A DNA stretch of 64,000 bases, taken from the NCBI RefSeq assembly GCF_001718315.1, contig NZ_CP013363.1, positions 372,001 through 436,000 of the forward strand, in the 5' to 3' direction. The notes under the pieces were generated by a model. It saw only the letters and a list, made by a program, of their open reading frames with translations, had not been told where the DNA came from and ran no database searches. The first letter of the stretch is position 1. Every line of letters begins with the position of its first letter. Shown in pieces: positions 46,808 to 54,398 of the stretch. A program made the position numbers and the translations under genes. The DNA comes from Burkholderia diffusa (lineage in GTDB: Bacteria; Pseudomonadota; Gammaproteobacteria; Burkholderiales; Burkholderiaceae).

Positions 46808-47317
46808 ATGATGCGCAACATGATGAAAGCGATCGTACTGGCCGCATCCCTGACGGCGTCGACCGTGATGGCAGCCGGCTGGCCGGAGCGTGCGTTGTCG
46901 CATGCACCGGAGCACGAAGTTGGCCGGCGCGCGAGCGAAAGGATGCGCTGCGAGTTCTCGATCGTGCCGGCGGGCGAGTGGAGCGCGACGTTTGCGCGCG
47001 GGCAATGCGAAGTCGGCAACGGACTGCTGACGTTCCTGCCTGTCGATGCGGGTGGCGCGCCCGCGCCTCTCGCCGAGCAGCGGATCATGCTCCGGGAGGT
47101 CCGCACGGCGTCGCATCGATCACGCAAATTGAAGGAGCAACTGCAACTGACCACGCGCGACGAGGTGATTGCGCTGAACGTGCTGACCGACGACTGCCGC
47201 CGCAAGTCGCGCGAACATGCGATCGACCTGTGGACGGCTTTGCGCAACGAGGGCGTGACGCCCGTCAACGGCACACGCATCGTCGAGACGTATCCGACGG
47301 CCGCGACGACGTGGTGA
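46808..47317 (+). CDS. Exported protein of unknown function
   Basis: The 169-residue protein has a signal peptide (MMRNMMKAIVLAASLTASTV, cleaved near VMAAG). The mature part is basic, with three Cys (MRCEFSIV, GQCEVGNG, DDCRRKSR) and a predicted beta-rich first half. No family is recognised. GGAGAAG lies ahead of the ATG; a second ATG follows directly. Its place behind a DUF4148 gene with a CusR-type box suggests metal-linked expression. Confidence 0.7.
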   Translation: MMRNMMKAIVLAASLTASTVMAAGWPERALSHAPEHEVGRRASERMRCEFSIVPAGEWSATFARGQCEVGNGLLTFLPVDAGGAPAPLAEQRIMLREVRTASHRSRKLKEQLQLTTRDEVIALNVLTDDCRRKSREHAIDLWTALRNEGVTPVNGTRIVETYPTAATTW

Positions 47318-47327
47318 AGCTCGCGCG

Positions 47328-48053
47328 TCAGCCAGCCTTCACCGAACCTTCGATCAGGAAGAACACGATGAAGCCGGTGAAGAATGCGGCGGTCGCAAAT
47401 GGCGTCTCGGGCACTTCGTGCGCTTCGACGAGCAGTTCCTCGGTAACGAGGTAGAGCAGCGCGACCGTGCCGAGCCCGAGCAGCGCCGCGTAGAGGTTCG
47501 CGGGCAGTCCCGCGAACACCGCATTGCCGACGACGGCCGCGAGACTCAGCAGCGCGGCCAGCGCAACAGGCGCGACGATCGCGAGCAAGCGGCCGACGCC
47601 TGCCGAAGCCAGCGCCGCACTGACCGACAGCGCGAGGAACAGCACTTCGAGCGTCAGCGCGACGGTCAGGATGATGCCGCTTTCGTCGTTCGCCGAGAAC
47701 GCGATGCCGAGCACGAGGCCGTCGACGACGAGATCGATCGCGGTGACGATGATCAGGCTGACCGGCAGTCGCGCATCCTCGAAGCGCGTTTCGACCGCGC
47801 CGGACAGCGCGCGGATCGCGAGCATCAGCGCCAGGCCGAGCACGAAGCCGACGACGACCGGAAACAGCGCGTGCGCACGATCCTGCGGCAGCAACTCGAG
47901 CGCCGCCGCCGCGAACACGATGCCGCCGGTGAAATGCTGGATGATGCTCGACGTTTTCGGGCCCGGTGCGCGCCATGCGGCGGCGAGGGCGCCGAAGCAG
48001 GCCGCCAGCAGCGGCGGTAACGTAAGCAGTGCGAGCTTTTCGGTCGGTGTCAT
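47328..48053 (-). CDS. ZIP-like metal transporter
   Basis: The 241-residue protein has about eight membrane helices and the outline of the ZIP family. The helix-2 segment reads FTGGIVFAAAALELLP, helix 4 reads IVTAIDLVVDGLVLGIAF where typical ZIPs have HSxxEG, and helix 5 has LTLEVLFLALSVSAAL. The usual metal-binding His residues of helices 4 and 5 are replaced by Asp or Glu, so ion choice or direction may differ. The ATG at 48053 is chosen. A MerR-type promoter lies upstream, which implies metal-induced expression. Confidence 0.78.
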   Translation of the reverse strand: MTPTEKLALLTLPPLLAACFGALAAAWRAPGPKTSSIIQHFTGGIVFAAAALELLPQDRAHALFPVVVGFVLGLALMLAIRALSGAVETRFEDARLPVSLIIVTAIDLVVDGLVLGIAFSANDESGIILTVALTLEVLFLALSVSAALASAGVGRLLAIVAPVALAALLSLAAVVGNAVFAGLPANLYAALLGLGTVALLYLVTEELLVEAHEVPETPFATAAFFTGFIVFFLIEGSVKAG

Positions 48054-48138
48054 GTGGCCTCGGCGGTGGAGCACGCCGCAGCGGGTGCCGCGGCGCGCGA
48101 CGGTTTCGCGCCGGGCATCGCCCCGGCATCAACCGGGG

Positions 48139-48169
48139 ATTGAACACCTTGAAGCCGCTCCAAGGTCAA
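48139..48169 (-). promoter_or_regulatory. MerR-family operator-promoter with 19-bp spacer
   Basis: On the minus strand the -35 element TTGACC and the -10 element TTCAAT are 19 bases apart, the overlong spacer diagnostic of MerR-type promoters. ACCTTG-N9-CAAGGT forms the dyad across it, like the CadR, PbrR and ZntR operators. It drives the ZIP-like gene. No merR gene is seen in this window. Confidence 0.8.
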
Positions 48170-48193
48170 GACGTTTGACGCGCCCGCGTCGGG

Positions 48194-49489
48194 TCACAGC
48201 TGCGCGAGCGCCTGATCGAGATCGGCGAGCAGGTCGTCGATGTGCTCGATGCCGATCGACAGCCGCACCGTTTCCTCCTTCACGCCGGCCTTCGCGAGTT
48301 CGGCCGGCGATAGTTGGCGGTGCGTCGTCGACGCCGGATGCGTCGCGAGCGATTTCGTGTCGCCGATGTTGACGAGCCGCGTGAACAGCTTCAATGCGTC
48401 CTGGAATTTTGCGCCGCCGTCGCGACCGCCCTTCACGCCGAACGTCAGGATGCCGGGCGCGCGGCCCGACAGGTAGCGCGCGACGAGCGGATGATCCGGG
48501 TGATCGGGCAGTCCCGCGTAGTTCACCCATTCGACGTGTTCATGGCGCGCGAGGTGCTGCGCGATCTTCAGCGCGTTGTCGCTGATGCGTTCGATACGCA
48601 ACGCGAGCGTCTCGATGCCCTGCAGGATCTGGAACGCGTTGAACGGCGAGATCGCCGCGCCCATGTTGCGCAGCGGCACGACCCGCGCGCGGCCGATATA
48701 GGCGGCCGGTCCGAATGCTTCCGTGTAGACGACGCCGTGATAGCTGACGTCGGGCTCGTTGAGTCGCTTGAAGCGATCCGCGTGTCGCACCCACGGGAAT
48801 TTGCCCGAATCGACGATCGCGCCGCCGAGGCTCGTGCCGTGGCCGCCGAGATACTTCGTCAGCGAGTGCACGACGATGTCCGCGCCGTGTTCGAACGGGC
48901 GCAGCAGATACGGCGACGGCACCGTGTTGTCGACGATCAGCGGGATCCCGTGGCGATGCGCGACTTCCGCGAGCGCGGCGATATCGGTTACGTCGCCGAG
49001 CGGATTGCCGACCGATTCCGCGAAGATCGCCTTCGTGCGCGCATCGATCAGCGGCTCGAACGACGCCGGGTCGCGCGGATCGGCGAAGCGCGTCGTGATG
49101 CCGTATTGCGGCAGCGTATGCGCGAACAGGTTGTAGGTGCCGCCATACAGCGAACTGGCGGACACGATGTTGTCGCCGGCTTCGGCGATCGTCTGGATCG
49201 CGTATGTGACGGCTGCCTGGCCCGACGCCAGCGCGAGCGCGCCGATGCCGCCCTCGAGCGCGGCGATGCGCTGCTCGAGCACGTCCGTCGTCGGGTTCAT
49301 GATCCGCGTGTAGATGTTGCCCTGGACCTTCAGGTCGAACAGGTCCGCGCCGTGTTGCGTGTCGTCGAATGCGTACGCAACGGTCTGGTAGATCGGCACC
49401 GCGACCGCGCGCGTGGTCGGGTCGGGGCGATAGCCGCCGTGCACGGCGATGGTTTCGAGGCGCCAGTTCGAAGAGGCCTGATCGGTCAT
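48194..49489 (-). CDS. metY: O-acetylhomoserine aminocarboxypropyltransferase (sulfhydrylase)
   Basis: A 431-residue PLP enzyme of the Cys/Met metabolism family. YTRIMNPTTDVLEQRIAALEG, the substrate segment SASSLYGGTYNLFAHTLPQYG and the PLP Lys in VVHSLTKYLGGHG are all present. The length of about 430 residues and the SLYGGTYNLF segment favour MetY over MetB/MetZ. It makes homocysteine from O-acetylhomoserine and sulfide in the cytosol. It is divergent from the methyltransferase gene at 49622. No riboswitch is visible in the 132-base gap. Confidence 0.92.
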   Translation of the reverse strand: MTDQASSNWRLETIAVHGGYRPDPTTRAVAVPIYQTVAYAFDDTQHGADLFDLKVQGNIYTRIMNPTTDVLEQRIAALEGGIGALALASGQAAVTYAIQTIAEAGDNIVSASSLYGGTYNLFAHTLPQYGITTRFADPRDPASFEPLIDARTKAIFAESVGNPLGDVTDIAALAEVAHRHGIPLIVDNTVPSPYLLRPFEHGADIVVHSLTKYLGGHGTSLGGAIVDSGKFPWVRHADRFKRLNEPDVSYHGVVYTEAFGPAAYIGRARVVPLRNMGAAISPFNAFQILQGIETLALRIERISDNALKIAQHLARHEHVEWVNYAGLPDHPDHPLVARYLSGRAPGILTFGVKGGRDGGAKFQDALKLFTRLVNIGDTKSLATHPASTTHRQLSPAELAKAGVKEETVRLSIGIEHIDDLLADLDQALAQL

Positions 49490-49621
49490 GGGTGCTCCGT
49501 CTGTTGTTGTCGTGGTCGAGCGATTATAGGAGCAGGTGCGCTGCTGCCTTTAGAACGAATGGTTGGTTGCTTATGGGGCCGTCGCGCATAGAATGCATTT
49601 TTCCGCAGACGAGAGGGCGCG

Positions 49622-50290
49622 ATGGACCAGGATCAGTGGAACAGGGTGGATGCATATTTCTCCGCGACGCTCGTGCCGTCCGACGACGTGCTCGACGCCG
49701 CGCTTGCGGCGAGCGACGCGGCCGGGCTGCCCGCGATCAACGTCGCGCCGAACCAAGGCAAGCTGCTGCAGTTGCTCGCGACGATTCGCGGCGCGCGGCG
49801 CATCCTCGAAGTCGGCACGCTCGGCGGCTACAGCACGATCTGGCTCGCGCGCGCGTTGCCGCCGGGCGGCCGGCTCGTGACGCTCGAACTGAACCCCGAT
49901 CATGCGAAGGTCGCGACGCAAAACATCGCGCGCGCCGGGTTCGCGGATGTCGTGTCGGTGGTGGTCGGCAGCGCGAAGGACAGCCTCGCGCGGCTCGTCG
50001 ATGCGGGCGAGGCGCCGTTCGACTTCATCTTCATCGACGCGGACAAGGACAACAACGCCGCTTATCTGGACGCCGCGCTGAAGCTGTCGCGGCCGGGCAC
50101 GGTGATCGTCGTCGACAACGTCGTACGGCGCGGGCGCGTGGCCGATCCGGACAACCACGAGCCGGACGTCGTCGGTGTGCGCGCCGGGTTCGCGCGAATC
50201 GTCGCCGAACCGAATCTCATGACGACCGCCGTGCAGACGGTCGGGCTGAAGGGCTGGGACGGGTTTTCGATCTCGATCGTCGGCGCGTGA
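49622..50290 (+). CDS. SAM-dependent O-methyltransferase, catechol/caffeoyl-CoA type
   Basis: The 222-residue protein has the methyltransferase-3 pattern. Motif I is ILEVGTLGGYSTIWLARALP, then VTLELNPDHAKVA, the metal-site segment FDFIFIDADKDNNAAY and VIVVDNVVRRG. These metal-dependent enzymes methylate catechol-like hydroxyls. Length matches the family (about 220). The ATG follows GAGAGGGCG. It stands alone, divergent from metY, and may serve detoxification of phenolics. Confidence 0.9.
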   Translation: MDQDQWNRVDAYFSATLVPSDDVLDAALAASDAAGLPAINVAPNQGKLLQLLATIRGARRILEVGTLGGYSTIWLARALPPGGRLVTLELNPDHAKVATQNIARAGFADVVSVVVGSAKDSLARLVDAGEAPFDFIFIDADKDNNAAYLDAALKLSRPGTVIVVDNVVRRGRVADPDNHEPDVVGVRAGFARIVAEPNLMTTAVQTVGLKGWDGFSISIVGA

Positions 50291-50392
50291 AGCGACGGCG
50301 GTGCATCAGCGCGGCATCGAACGCCGACAACGAGACGCGTGTTGCCCTCGCGACGACTCGCGCGACGGTGGCCGCAAGCAGGGCGATACGGA

Positions 50393-50424
50393 AACGACGC
50401 GATGCCGGCGGGCATCGCGTCGTT
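50393..50424. terminator. Perfect 14-bp hairpin between convergent genes
   Basis: AACGACGCGATGCC-GGCG-GGCATCGCGTCGTT is a perfect stem with a 4-base loop in the gap between the convergent methyltransferase and rlaP genes, ending seven bases before the rlaP stop. It is probably a bidirectional terminator. Confidence 0.75.
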
Positions 50425-50430
50425 CGTTCG

Positions 50431-51246
50431 TCAGCGGGCGTCGACCACATCGCGCAGGAATGCGTCGAGCATGGCAGCGTCACCCCAAGGCCGCTTGTAG
50501 TCGCGATCGTGTTCGGCATCCGCGAGCATCGTTTCGACGAGCGCGTGGATAGCGGGGCGGCGCGGGCCGGTCTCGCCTTCGTTCGCGCGCATCTTCAACG
50601 CGAGCAGTGCATCGAGTTCGTCGCGCACCGCCGGCTCGTGCACGGTGCCGTCGACGAGATCCGCGAATCGCATCGGCGGCATCCCGAGCCCCATGTCGAT
50701 CCAGCGCACCGCGAGCAGCGGCCGCAGCACGTACAGGTACTTCTTGTAACGCACCGTGTCGCCTTGCAGGTAGCCGCGAAAGTTCTTCTTCGCCATCGCG
50801 AGGTAGTGATGCCGTCCGCGCATCGGTGAGAAGAACGCGTTGGCGAGCGCCCGCAGGCGCGGCGTCCAGCGCGCGTCCTCGCGATAGACGACGGGCGACG
50901 CGAGCCATTCGAGCAGCGTCGGATTCGACCGGTGCAGCAGTTGCAGCGCCTTGCGAAGTTCCCAGCCGCTGACGTCGAGTTCGTCGTCGAGCGGCCGCTC
51001 GATCACGTCGCGTTGCGGTTCGACGCGCAGGTACCAGTCGTGCCGGTGCACGTAGACGAAGCGCACGTCATAGTCGCTGTCCGGCGACGCGAAGCCCCAG
51101 CCGCGGCTGCCCGATTCGCATGCGAACAACACGCTCACGTCGTGGCGGCGTTCGACGTCCGCGAGTTCTGTCATCACGCGTGCCCGTACCGCCGGATCAA
51201 CCGGATGCGCGCTGCGCACCGTCTTCAGTGTCGTTGCCGTTTTCAT
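50431..51246 (-). CDS. rlaP: RlaP-type nucleotidyltransferase of the RNA-repair operon
   Basis: The 271-residue protein has a polymerase-beta-type nucleotidyltransferase core: FACESGSRGWGFASPDSDYD holds the GS motif and the paired acidic residues D-Y-D. A helical C-terminal substrate domain follows, with AMAKKNFRGYL and YKKYLYVLRPLLAVRW. This matches the RlaP family (PF10127), found beside RtcB. It is the last gene of the slipin-rtcB-rlaP operon, 55 bases after rtcB. Its likely role is adding nucleotides to broken RNA ends; the exact reaction is not established. Confidence 0.85.
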   Translation of the reverse strand: MKTATTLKTVRSAHPVDPAVRARVMTELADVERRHDVSVLFACESGSRGWGFASPDSDYDVRFVYVHRHDWYLRVEPQRDVIERPLDDELDVSGWELRKALQLLHRSNPTLLEWLASPVVYREDARWTPRLRALANAFFSPMRGRHHYLAMAKKNFRGYLQGDTVRYKKYLYVLRPLLAVRWIDMGLGMPPMRFADLVDGTVHEPAVRDELDALLALKMRANEGETGPRRPAIHALVETMLADAEHDRDYKRPWGDAAMLDAFLRDVVDAR

Positions 51247-51301
51247 CGTTGTCCTTTCCTTTGATTGCGCGCGGCCGCCCGGCCTTCGGCCGCGCGACGC
51301 G

Positions 51302-52525
51302 CTATCCTTTCACGCACACCACCTGACGCAGGGTGTGCACCACTTCGACGAGGCTGCGCTGCGCCGCCATCACCGCATCGATGTCCTTGTAGGCCATCGG
51401 GATCTCGTCGACGACGCCCGCATCCTTCCGGCATTCGACACCGCGCGTCGCGCGCACCTGGTCGTCGACCGTGAAGCGGCGCTTCGCTTCGGTCCGGCTC
51501 ATCGAGCGTCCGGCGCCGTGGCTGCACGAACAGAAGCTCTCGGGATTGCCGAGCCCGCGCACGATGAAGCTCTTCGCGCCCATCGAGCCCGGAATGATTC
51601 CTAGCTGTCCCTTCTGCGCGGACACGGCGCCCTTGCGGGTCACGAGAACGTCCTCGCCGAAGTGACGTTCGCGCTGCACGTAGTTGTGATGGCAGTTCAC
51701 CGCGTGCTCGTCGACCATGAACGGTTTCGCGATCACGCCGCGTGCCGCGCCGATCACCGCATCCATCATCGCCTGCCGGTTGCGGCGCGCGTAGTCCTGC
51801 GCCCAGCCGACCGCTTCGACGTAGTCGTCGAAGTGCCGGCTGCCCTCGGTGAAGTACGCGAGGTTGCGGTCGGGCAGATTCGCGATGTGCTGCCGCATGT
51901 CGGCCTGCGCGAGCTCGATGAACAGGCTGCCGATCGCGTTGCCGACGCCACGCGAGCCGCTGTGCAGCATGAACCACACGCGACCTGCTTCGTCGATGCA
52001 CACCTCGATGAAGTGGTTGCCCGTGCCGAGCGTGCCCAGATGCGCATAGTGGTTCGTCTTCTCCAGCTTCGGATACTTGTCGACGATCCGCTGAAAGCCC
52101 GGCAGCAGCGACTTCCACGATTCGGTCACGGCGGTCGGCGTGCGATCGCCCCATGCACCCGGATCGCGGCGCCCCGGCGCGCGGCCGTGCGGCACCGCGC
52201 GTTCGATCGCGCTGCGCAGCCCGCCGAGCGAATCGGGCAGGTCGGCTGCCGTGAGCGTCGTGCGCGCGGCCATCATCCCGCAGCCGATATCGACGCCGAC
52301 CGCGGCCGGGATGATCGCGCCCTTCGTCGGAATCACGCTGCCGATCGTCGAGCCCTTGCCAAGGTGGACATCCGGCATCGCCGCGACGTGCCTGAAGATG
52401 AACGGCATCTGCGCGGTGTTGCGCAACTGCGCGCGCGCGTCGTCCTCGACCGCGACGCCTTGCGTCCACATCTTCACCGGCTTGCCGTTCGACAGTTCCA
52501 TCACCTGGAATTCGTCGTTACTCAT
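51302..52525 (-). CDS. rtcB: RtcB RNA ligase
   Basis: A 407-residue RtcB ligase. Metal-site residues lie in VGVDIGCGMMA (Asp and Cys), GTLGTGNHFIEV (His) and HSGSRGVGN (His). The guanylylated His is in CSCSHGAGRSMSR. It joins 2',3'-cyclic-phosphate or 3'-phosphate ends to 5'-OH ends with GTP and Mn. The ATG at 52525 is preferred over a GTG at 52534. It follows slipin and precedes rlaP in an operon that rtcR, divergent, would activate through sigma54. No rtcA cyclase is present. Confidence 0.96.
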   Translation of the reverse strand: MSNDEFQVMELSNGKPVKMWTQGVAVEDDARAQLRNTAQMPFIFRHVAAMPDVHLGKGSTIGSVIPTKGAIIPAAVGVDIGCGMMAARTTLTAADLPDSLGGLRSAIERAVPHGRAPGRRDPGAWGDRTPTAVTESWKSLLPGFQRIVDKYPKLEKTNHYAHLGTLGTGNHFIEVCIDEAGRVWFMLHSGSRGVGNAIGSLFIELAQADMRQHIANLPDRNLAYFTEGSRHFDDYVEAVGWAQDYARRNRQAMMDAVIGAARGVIAKPFMVDEHAVNCHHNYVQRERHFGEDVLVTRKGAVSAQKGQLGIIPGSMGAKSFIVRGLGNPESFCSCSHGAGRSMSRTEAKRRFTVDDQVRATRGVECRKDAGVVDEIPMAYKDIDAVMAAQRSLVEVVHTLRQVVCVKG

Positions 52526-52589
52526 TTGCTTCACCCTTCATTCCTCTATTGGTGCGGCGCGGCACCCATGCGCCGCGCCGTTTCATCCA

Positions 52590-53729
52590 TCACGCGCCCT
52601 TGATGCTGACGAGTCCGTTCAGCACCTGGTCGAGGCCGCCGAACACCGAGATGCGGTCGATCCGTTCCGCGACGCGCTCGAGCGTTTCCAGCTCCTTGAG
52701 CCGCAGCGCGGTCGGGTTCTCTTCCATCACCTTCGCGGTGTTCAGCAGCGAGCGCGTCGCCGCCGTTTCTTCGCGGCGGCGGATCACGTTCGCCTGCGCG
52801 GCCTTTTCGGCCTCGACCACCTGCGCGAGGATCGTCTTCATGTCGCCCGGCAGCACGATATCCTTCACGCCGACGCTGCGCACGTCCACGCCCGATTGCG
52901 CGAGCCGCGGGCGCACCTGGGCGATCACGACGTCGTCGATCGCCTGCTTGTCCTCCAGCAGCTCGTCGAGCGAGCGCGTGCCGACCGCCGCGCGCAGCGC
53001 GAACTGCAGCTCGCGATACAGGTGCTCGGCCGGCTTCTGCAACTCGCCGAACGCACGCAGCACGTCCGCATAGCACCACGTTGCCGACAGGTTCAGCCGC
53101 AGCGCTACCTTGTCGCGCGTCAGGATTTCCTGGCCGGCGACTTCGAGCGCCTGGAGGCGCAGGTCCACGAGCTCGACCGCGATGTCGCGGTTGAAGCGCC
53201 AGAACGCTGCGACACCCGCATCCAGCAGCCGCTCGATCTTGCCGTCGATCTTCAGCATACCGACGTGATATGCCGGCACCTGCGCGAGCAGCACGCCCGT
53301 CAGGCCCGCCACGCCGCGCGCACGCAGCGCGGGTTGTGCGATGCGCTTCGCGAGCGCGGCCGGCAGCATGCTGACCTGCGCGAGGTCGACGCGCTCCAGC
53401 CGATGCGCGATCAGGCCGCGCCAGTACAGCCGGCGCGTGCCGGGCGACAGGATCTCGACGAGCACGTCGTCTTCGTAACGCAGGCCCGCTTCGTCGTCGG
53501 CCAGATCCATCGCGACGAAGTGTTGCGCGAGCACGTCCGGTGCATCGTGACGCAGGTAGTCGGCCAGTGCCGCGTCGGCGAGCGGCGCGTCGAGACGCGC
53601 GGTCTGCACCGACAGACGCTTGAACGGATCGAAGGCCTTGAACACTCCCGGTTCCAGCACCTTCACGAAATCGCCCTCATTCATCAGCAGCGCGCGTTCG
53701 TTCTTTTTCACCACATGACGCTTCCACAT
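52590..53729 (-). CDS. Slipin family (SPFH) protein of the RNA-repair operon
   Basis: The 379-residue protein starts MWKRHVVKKNERALLMNEGD and has an SPFH/band-7 domain in the last two-thirds: DKVALRLNLSATWCYADVLR, LQFALRAAVGTRSLDELLED and the coiled-coil AQVVEAEKAAQANVIRRREE. The N-terminal 100 residues differ from membrane stomatins and lack a clear membrane hairpin. Such slipins are repeatedly found with rtcB, perhaps scaffolding at the membrane. Its start is 492 bases after the predicted sigma54 transcript start, and the leader between holds tRNA-like elements. Confidence 0.88.
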   Translation of the reverse strand: MWKRHVVKKNERALLMNEGDFVKVLEPGVFKAFDPFKRLSVQTARLDAPLADAALADYLRHDAPDVLAQHFVAMDLADDEAGLRYEDDVLVEILSPGTRRLYWRGLIAHRLERVDLAQVSMLPAALAKRIAQPALRARGVAGLTGVLLAQVPAYHVGMLKIDGKIERLLDAGVAAFWRFNRDIAVELVDLRLQALEVAGQEILTRDKVALRLNLSATWCYADVLRAFGELQKPAEHLYRELQFALRAAVGTRSLDELLEDKQAIDDVVIAQVRPRLAQSGVDVRSVGVKDIVLPGDMKTILAQVVEAEKAAQANVIRRREETAATRSLLNTAKVMEENPTALRLKELETLERVAERIDRISVFGGLDQVLNGLVSIKGA

Positions 53730-53988
53730 ATTCTTGTCCTTTTCTTCAATGACCGCCGGGCGACACGCGTCGCACGGATCGGGGCGCGACGCGATCGGGC
53801 GGGCGGCGCGCGGGCCCGGCGCGGCTGCGCGCGGCGACGCATCCAGCATCGCGTCGTCGAGCGCATTCGCGCGGGCCGTCCGGCCGCCCGGCCGATCGCG
53901 CGGAACCGCAACCGGTCCGACGCGCGGCGGGCCTGTCGGCCCGCACCGGCGGGTACTGCTTCTATCGACAGACCGTCCTTGCGGACGG

Positions 53989-54060
53989 CGTTCGGACGGG
54001 ATTCGAACCCGCCACACACCGGCTCGCGCCGGCTGCTCCACCTGAATGAGCTTCCGAACA
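53989..54060 (-). ncRNA. tRNA mimic without anticodon loop, in the RNA-repair operon leader
   Basis: On the minus strand these 72 bases fold as a tRNA. The acceptor TGTTCGG/CCGAACG is 7 bp with one wobble. The D-arm is GCTC/GAGC with GG in its loop. The T-arm is GCGGG/CCCGT with loop TTCGAAT. The anticodon arm is GCCGGC/GCCGGT closed by a GCGA tetraloop, so no anticodon can be read. The 3' end reads G-CCG where a tRNA has N-CCA, and runs straight into a second hairpin, CCGTCC-GCAA-GGACGG (53973-53988). It lies downstream of a sigma54 promoter and upstream of slipin-rtcB-rlaP. It could also be a tRNA remnant. Confidence 0.7.
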
Positions 54061-54062
54061 GT

Positions 54063-54107
54063 GGGCGCTCCGGGATTCGAACCCGGACAAGGCTGCCTCG
54101 CGCGCCC
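54063..54107 (-). ncRNA. Acceptor/T-arm minihelix next to the tRNA mimic
   Basis: On the minus strand GGGCGC pairs with GCGCCC (acceptor), and CCGGG-TTCGAAT-CCCGG forms a perfect T-arm with a canonical T-loop. Only about 14 bases stand where the D and anticodon arms should be. It ends two bases before the tRNA mimic begins, so the two are in tandem. It may be a second minimal mimic or the 3' relic of a tRNA gene. Confidence 0.55.
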
Positions 54108-54231
54108 CTTTGCCTTCGTCTGTCCATGGCGGCATGCGCTGCCGCGACGAACGAGGTTCGGCGGCGGCGCACCAGCAGGGCTTTGTGAACCCTGGCTCGC
54201 GGGCCAGCGGGACATCCGGCGTCTTCCATTT

Positions 54232-54248
54232 AGCGAAGAGCGTGCCAG
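54232..54248 (-). promoter_or_regulatory. Sigma54 promoter of the RNA-repair operon
   Basis: The minus strand reads CTGGCACGCTCTTCGCT: a perfect -24 TGGCACG, -12 TCGCT, and GG/GC 12 bases apart. The predicted start near 54221 makes a leader of about 490 bases that includes both tRNA-like elements. RtcR, encoded divergently, is a sigma54 activator. Confidence 0.8.
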
Positions 54249-54280
54249 CGGGCGGAGCCCGCTACGGGGAAAGCGAACAA

Positions 54281-54299
54281 GTCCTTGAAAAGAAAGGAC
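54281..54299. promoter_or_regulatory. Inverted repeat upstream of the RNA-repair promoter
   Basis: GTCCTT-N7-AAGGAC lies about 35 bases upstream of the -24 box, in the divergent gap with rtcR. It is a candidate RtcR binding site, but closer than usual for enhancers. Confidence 0.35.
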
Positions 54300-54380
54300 A
54301 ATTCATGCTCTTCAACGATCGGTCGCGGGAAGGCCGCCGCATCGCATCGTCGTCGAATTCCGATACAATCGGATCGCTTC

Positions 54381-54396
54381 TTATCCCATGAGATAA
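54381..54396. promoter_or_regulatory. Palindrome overlapping the rtcR ribosome-binding region
   Basis: TTATC-CCATGA-GATAA ends two bases before the rtcR ATG. It could be an operator for autoregulation or a hairpin that hides the start. It lies about 150 bases from the RNA-repair promoter, a normal enhancer distance, so it could also be the RtcR site. A -10-like TACAAT sits just upstream at 54364-54369. Confidence 0.45.
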
Positions 54397-54398
54397 AC

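Noticed and set aside
53989-54107. Functional tRNA genes
   Set aside because: One element has a tetraloop in place of the anticodon loop and the other lacks D and anticodon arms, so neither can decode.
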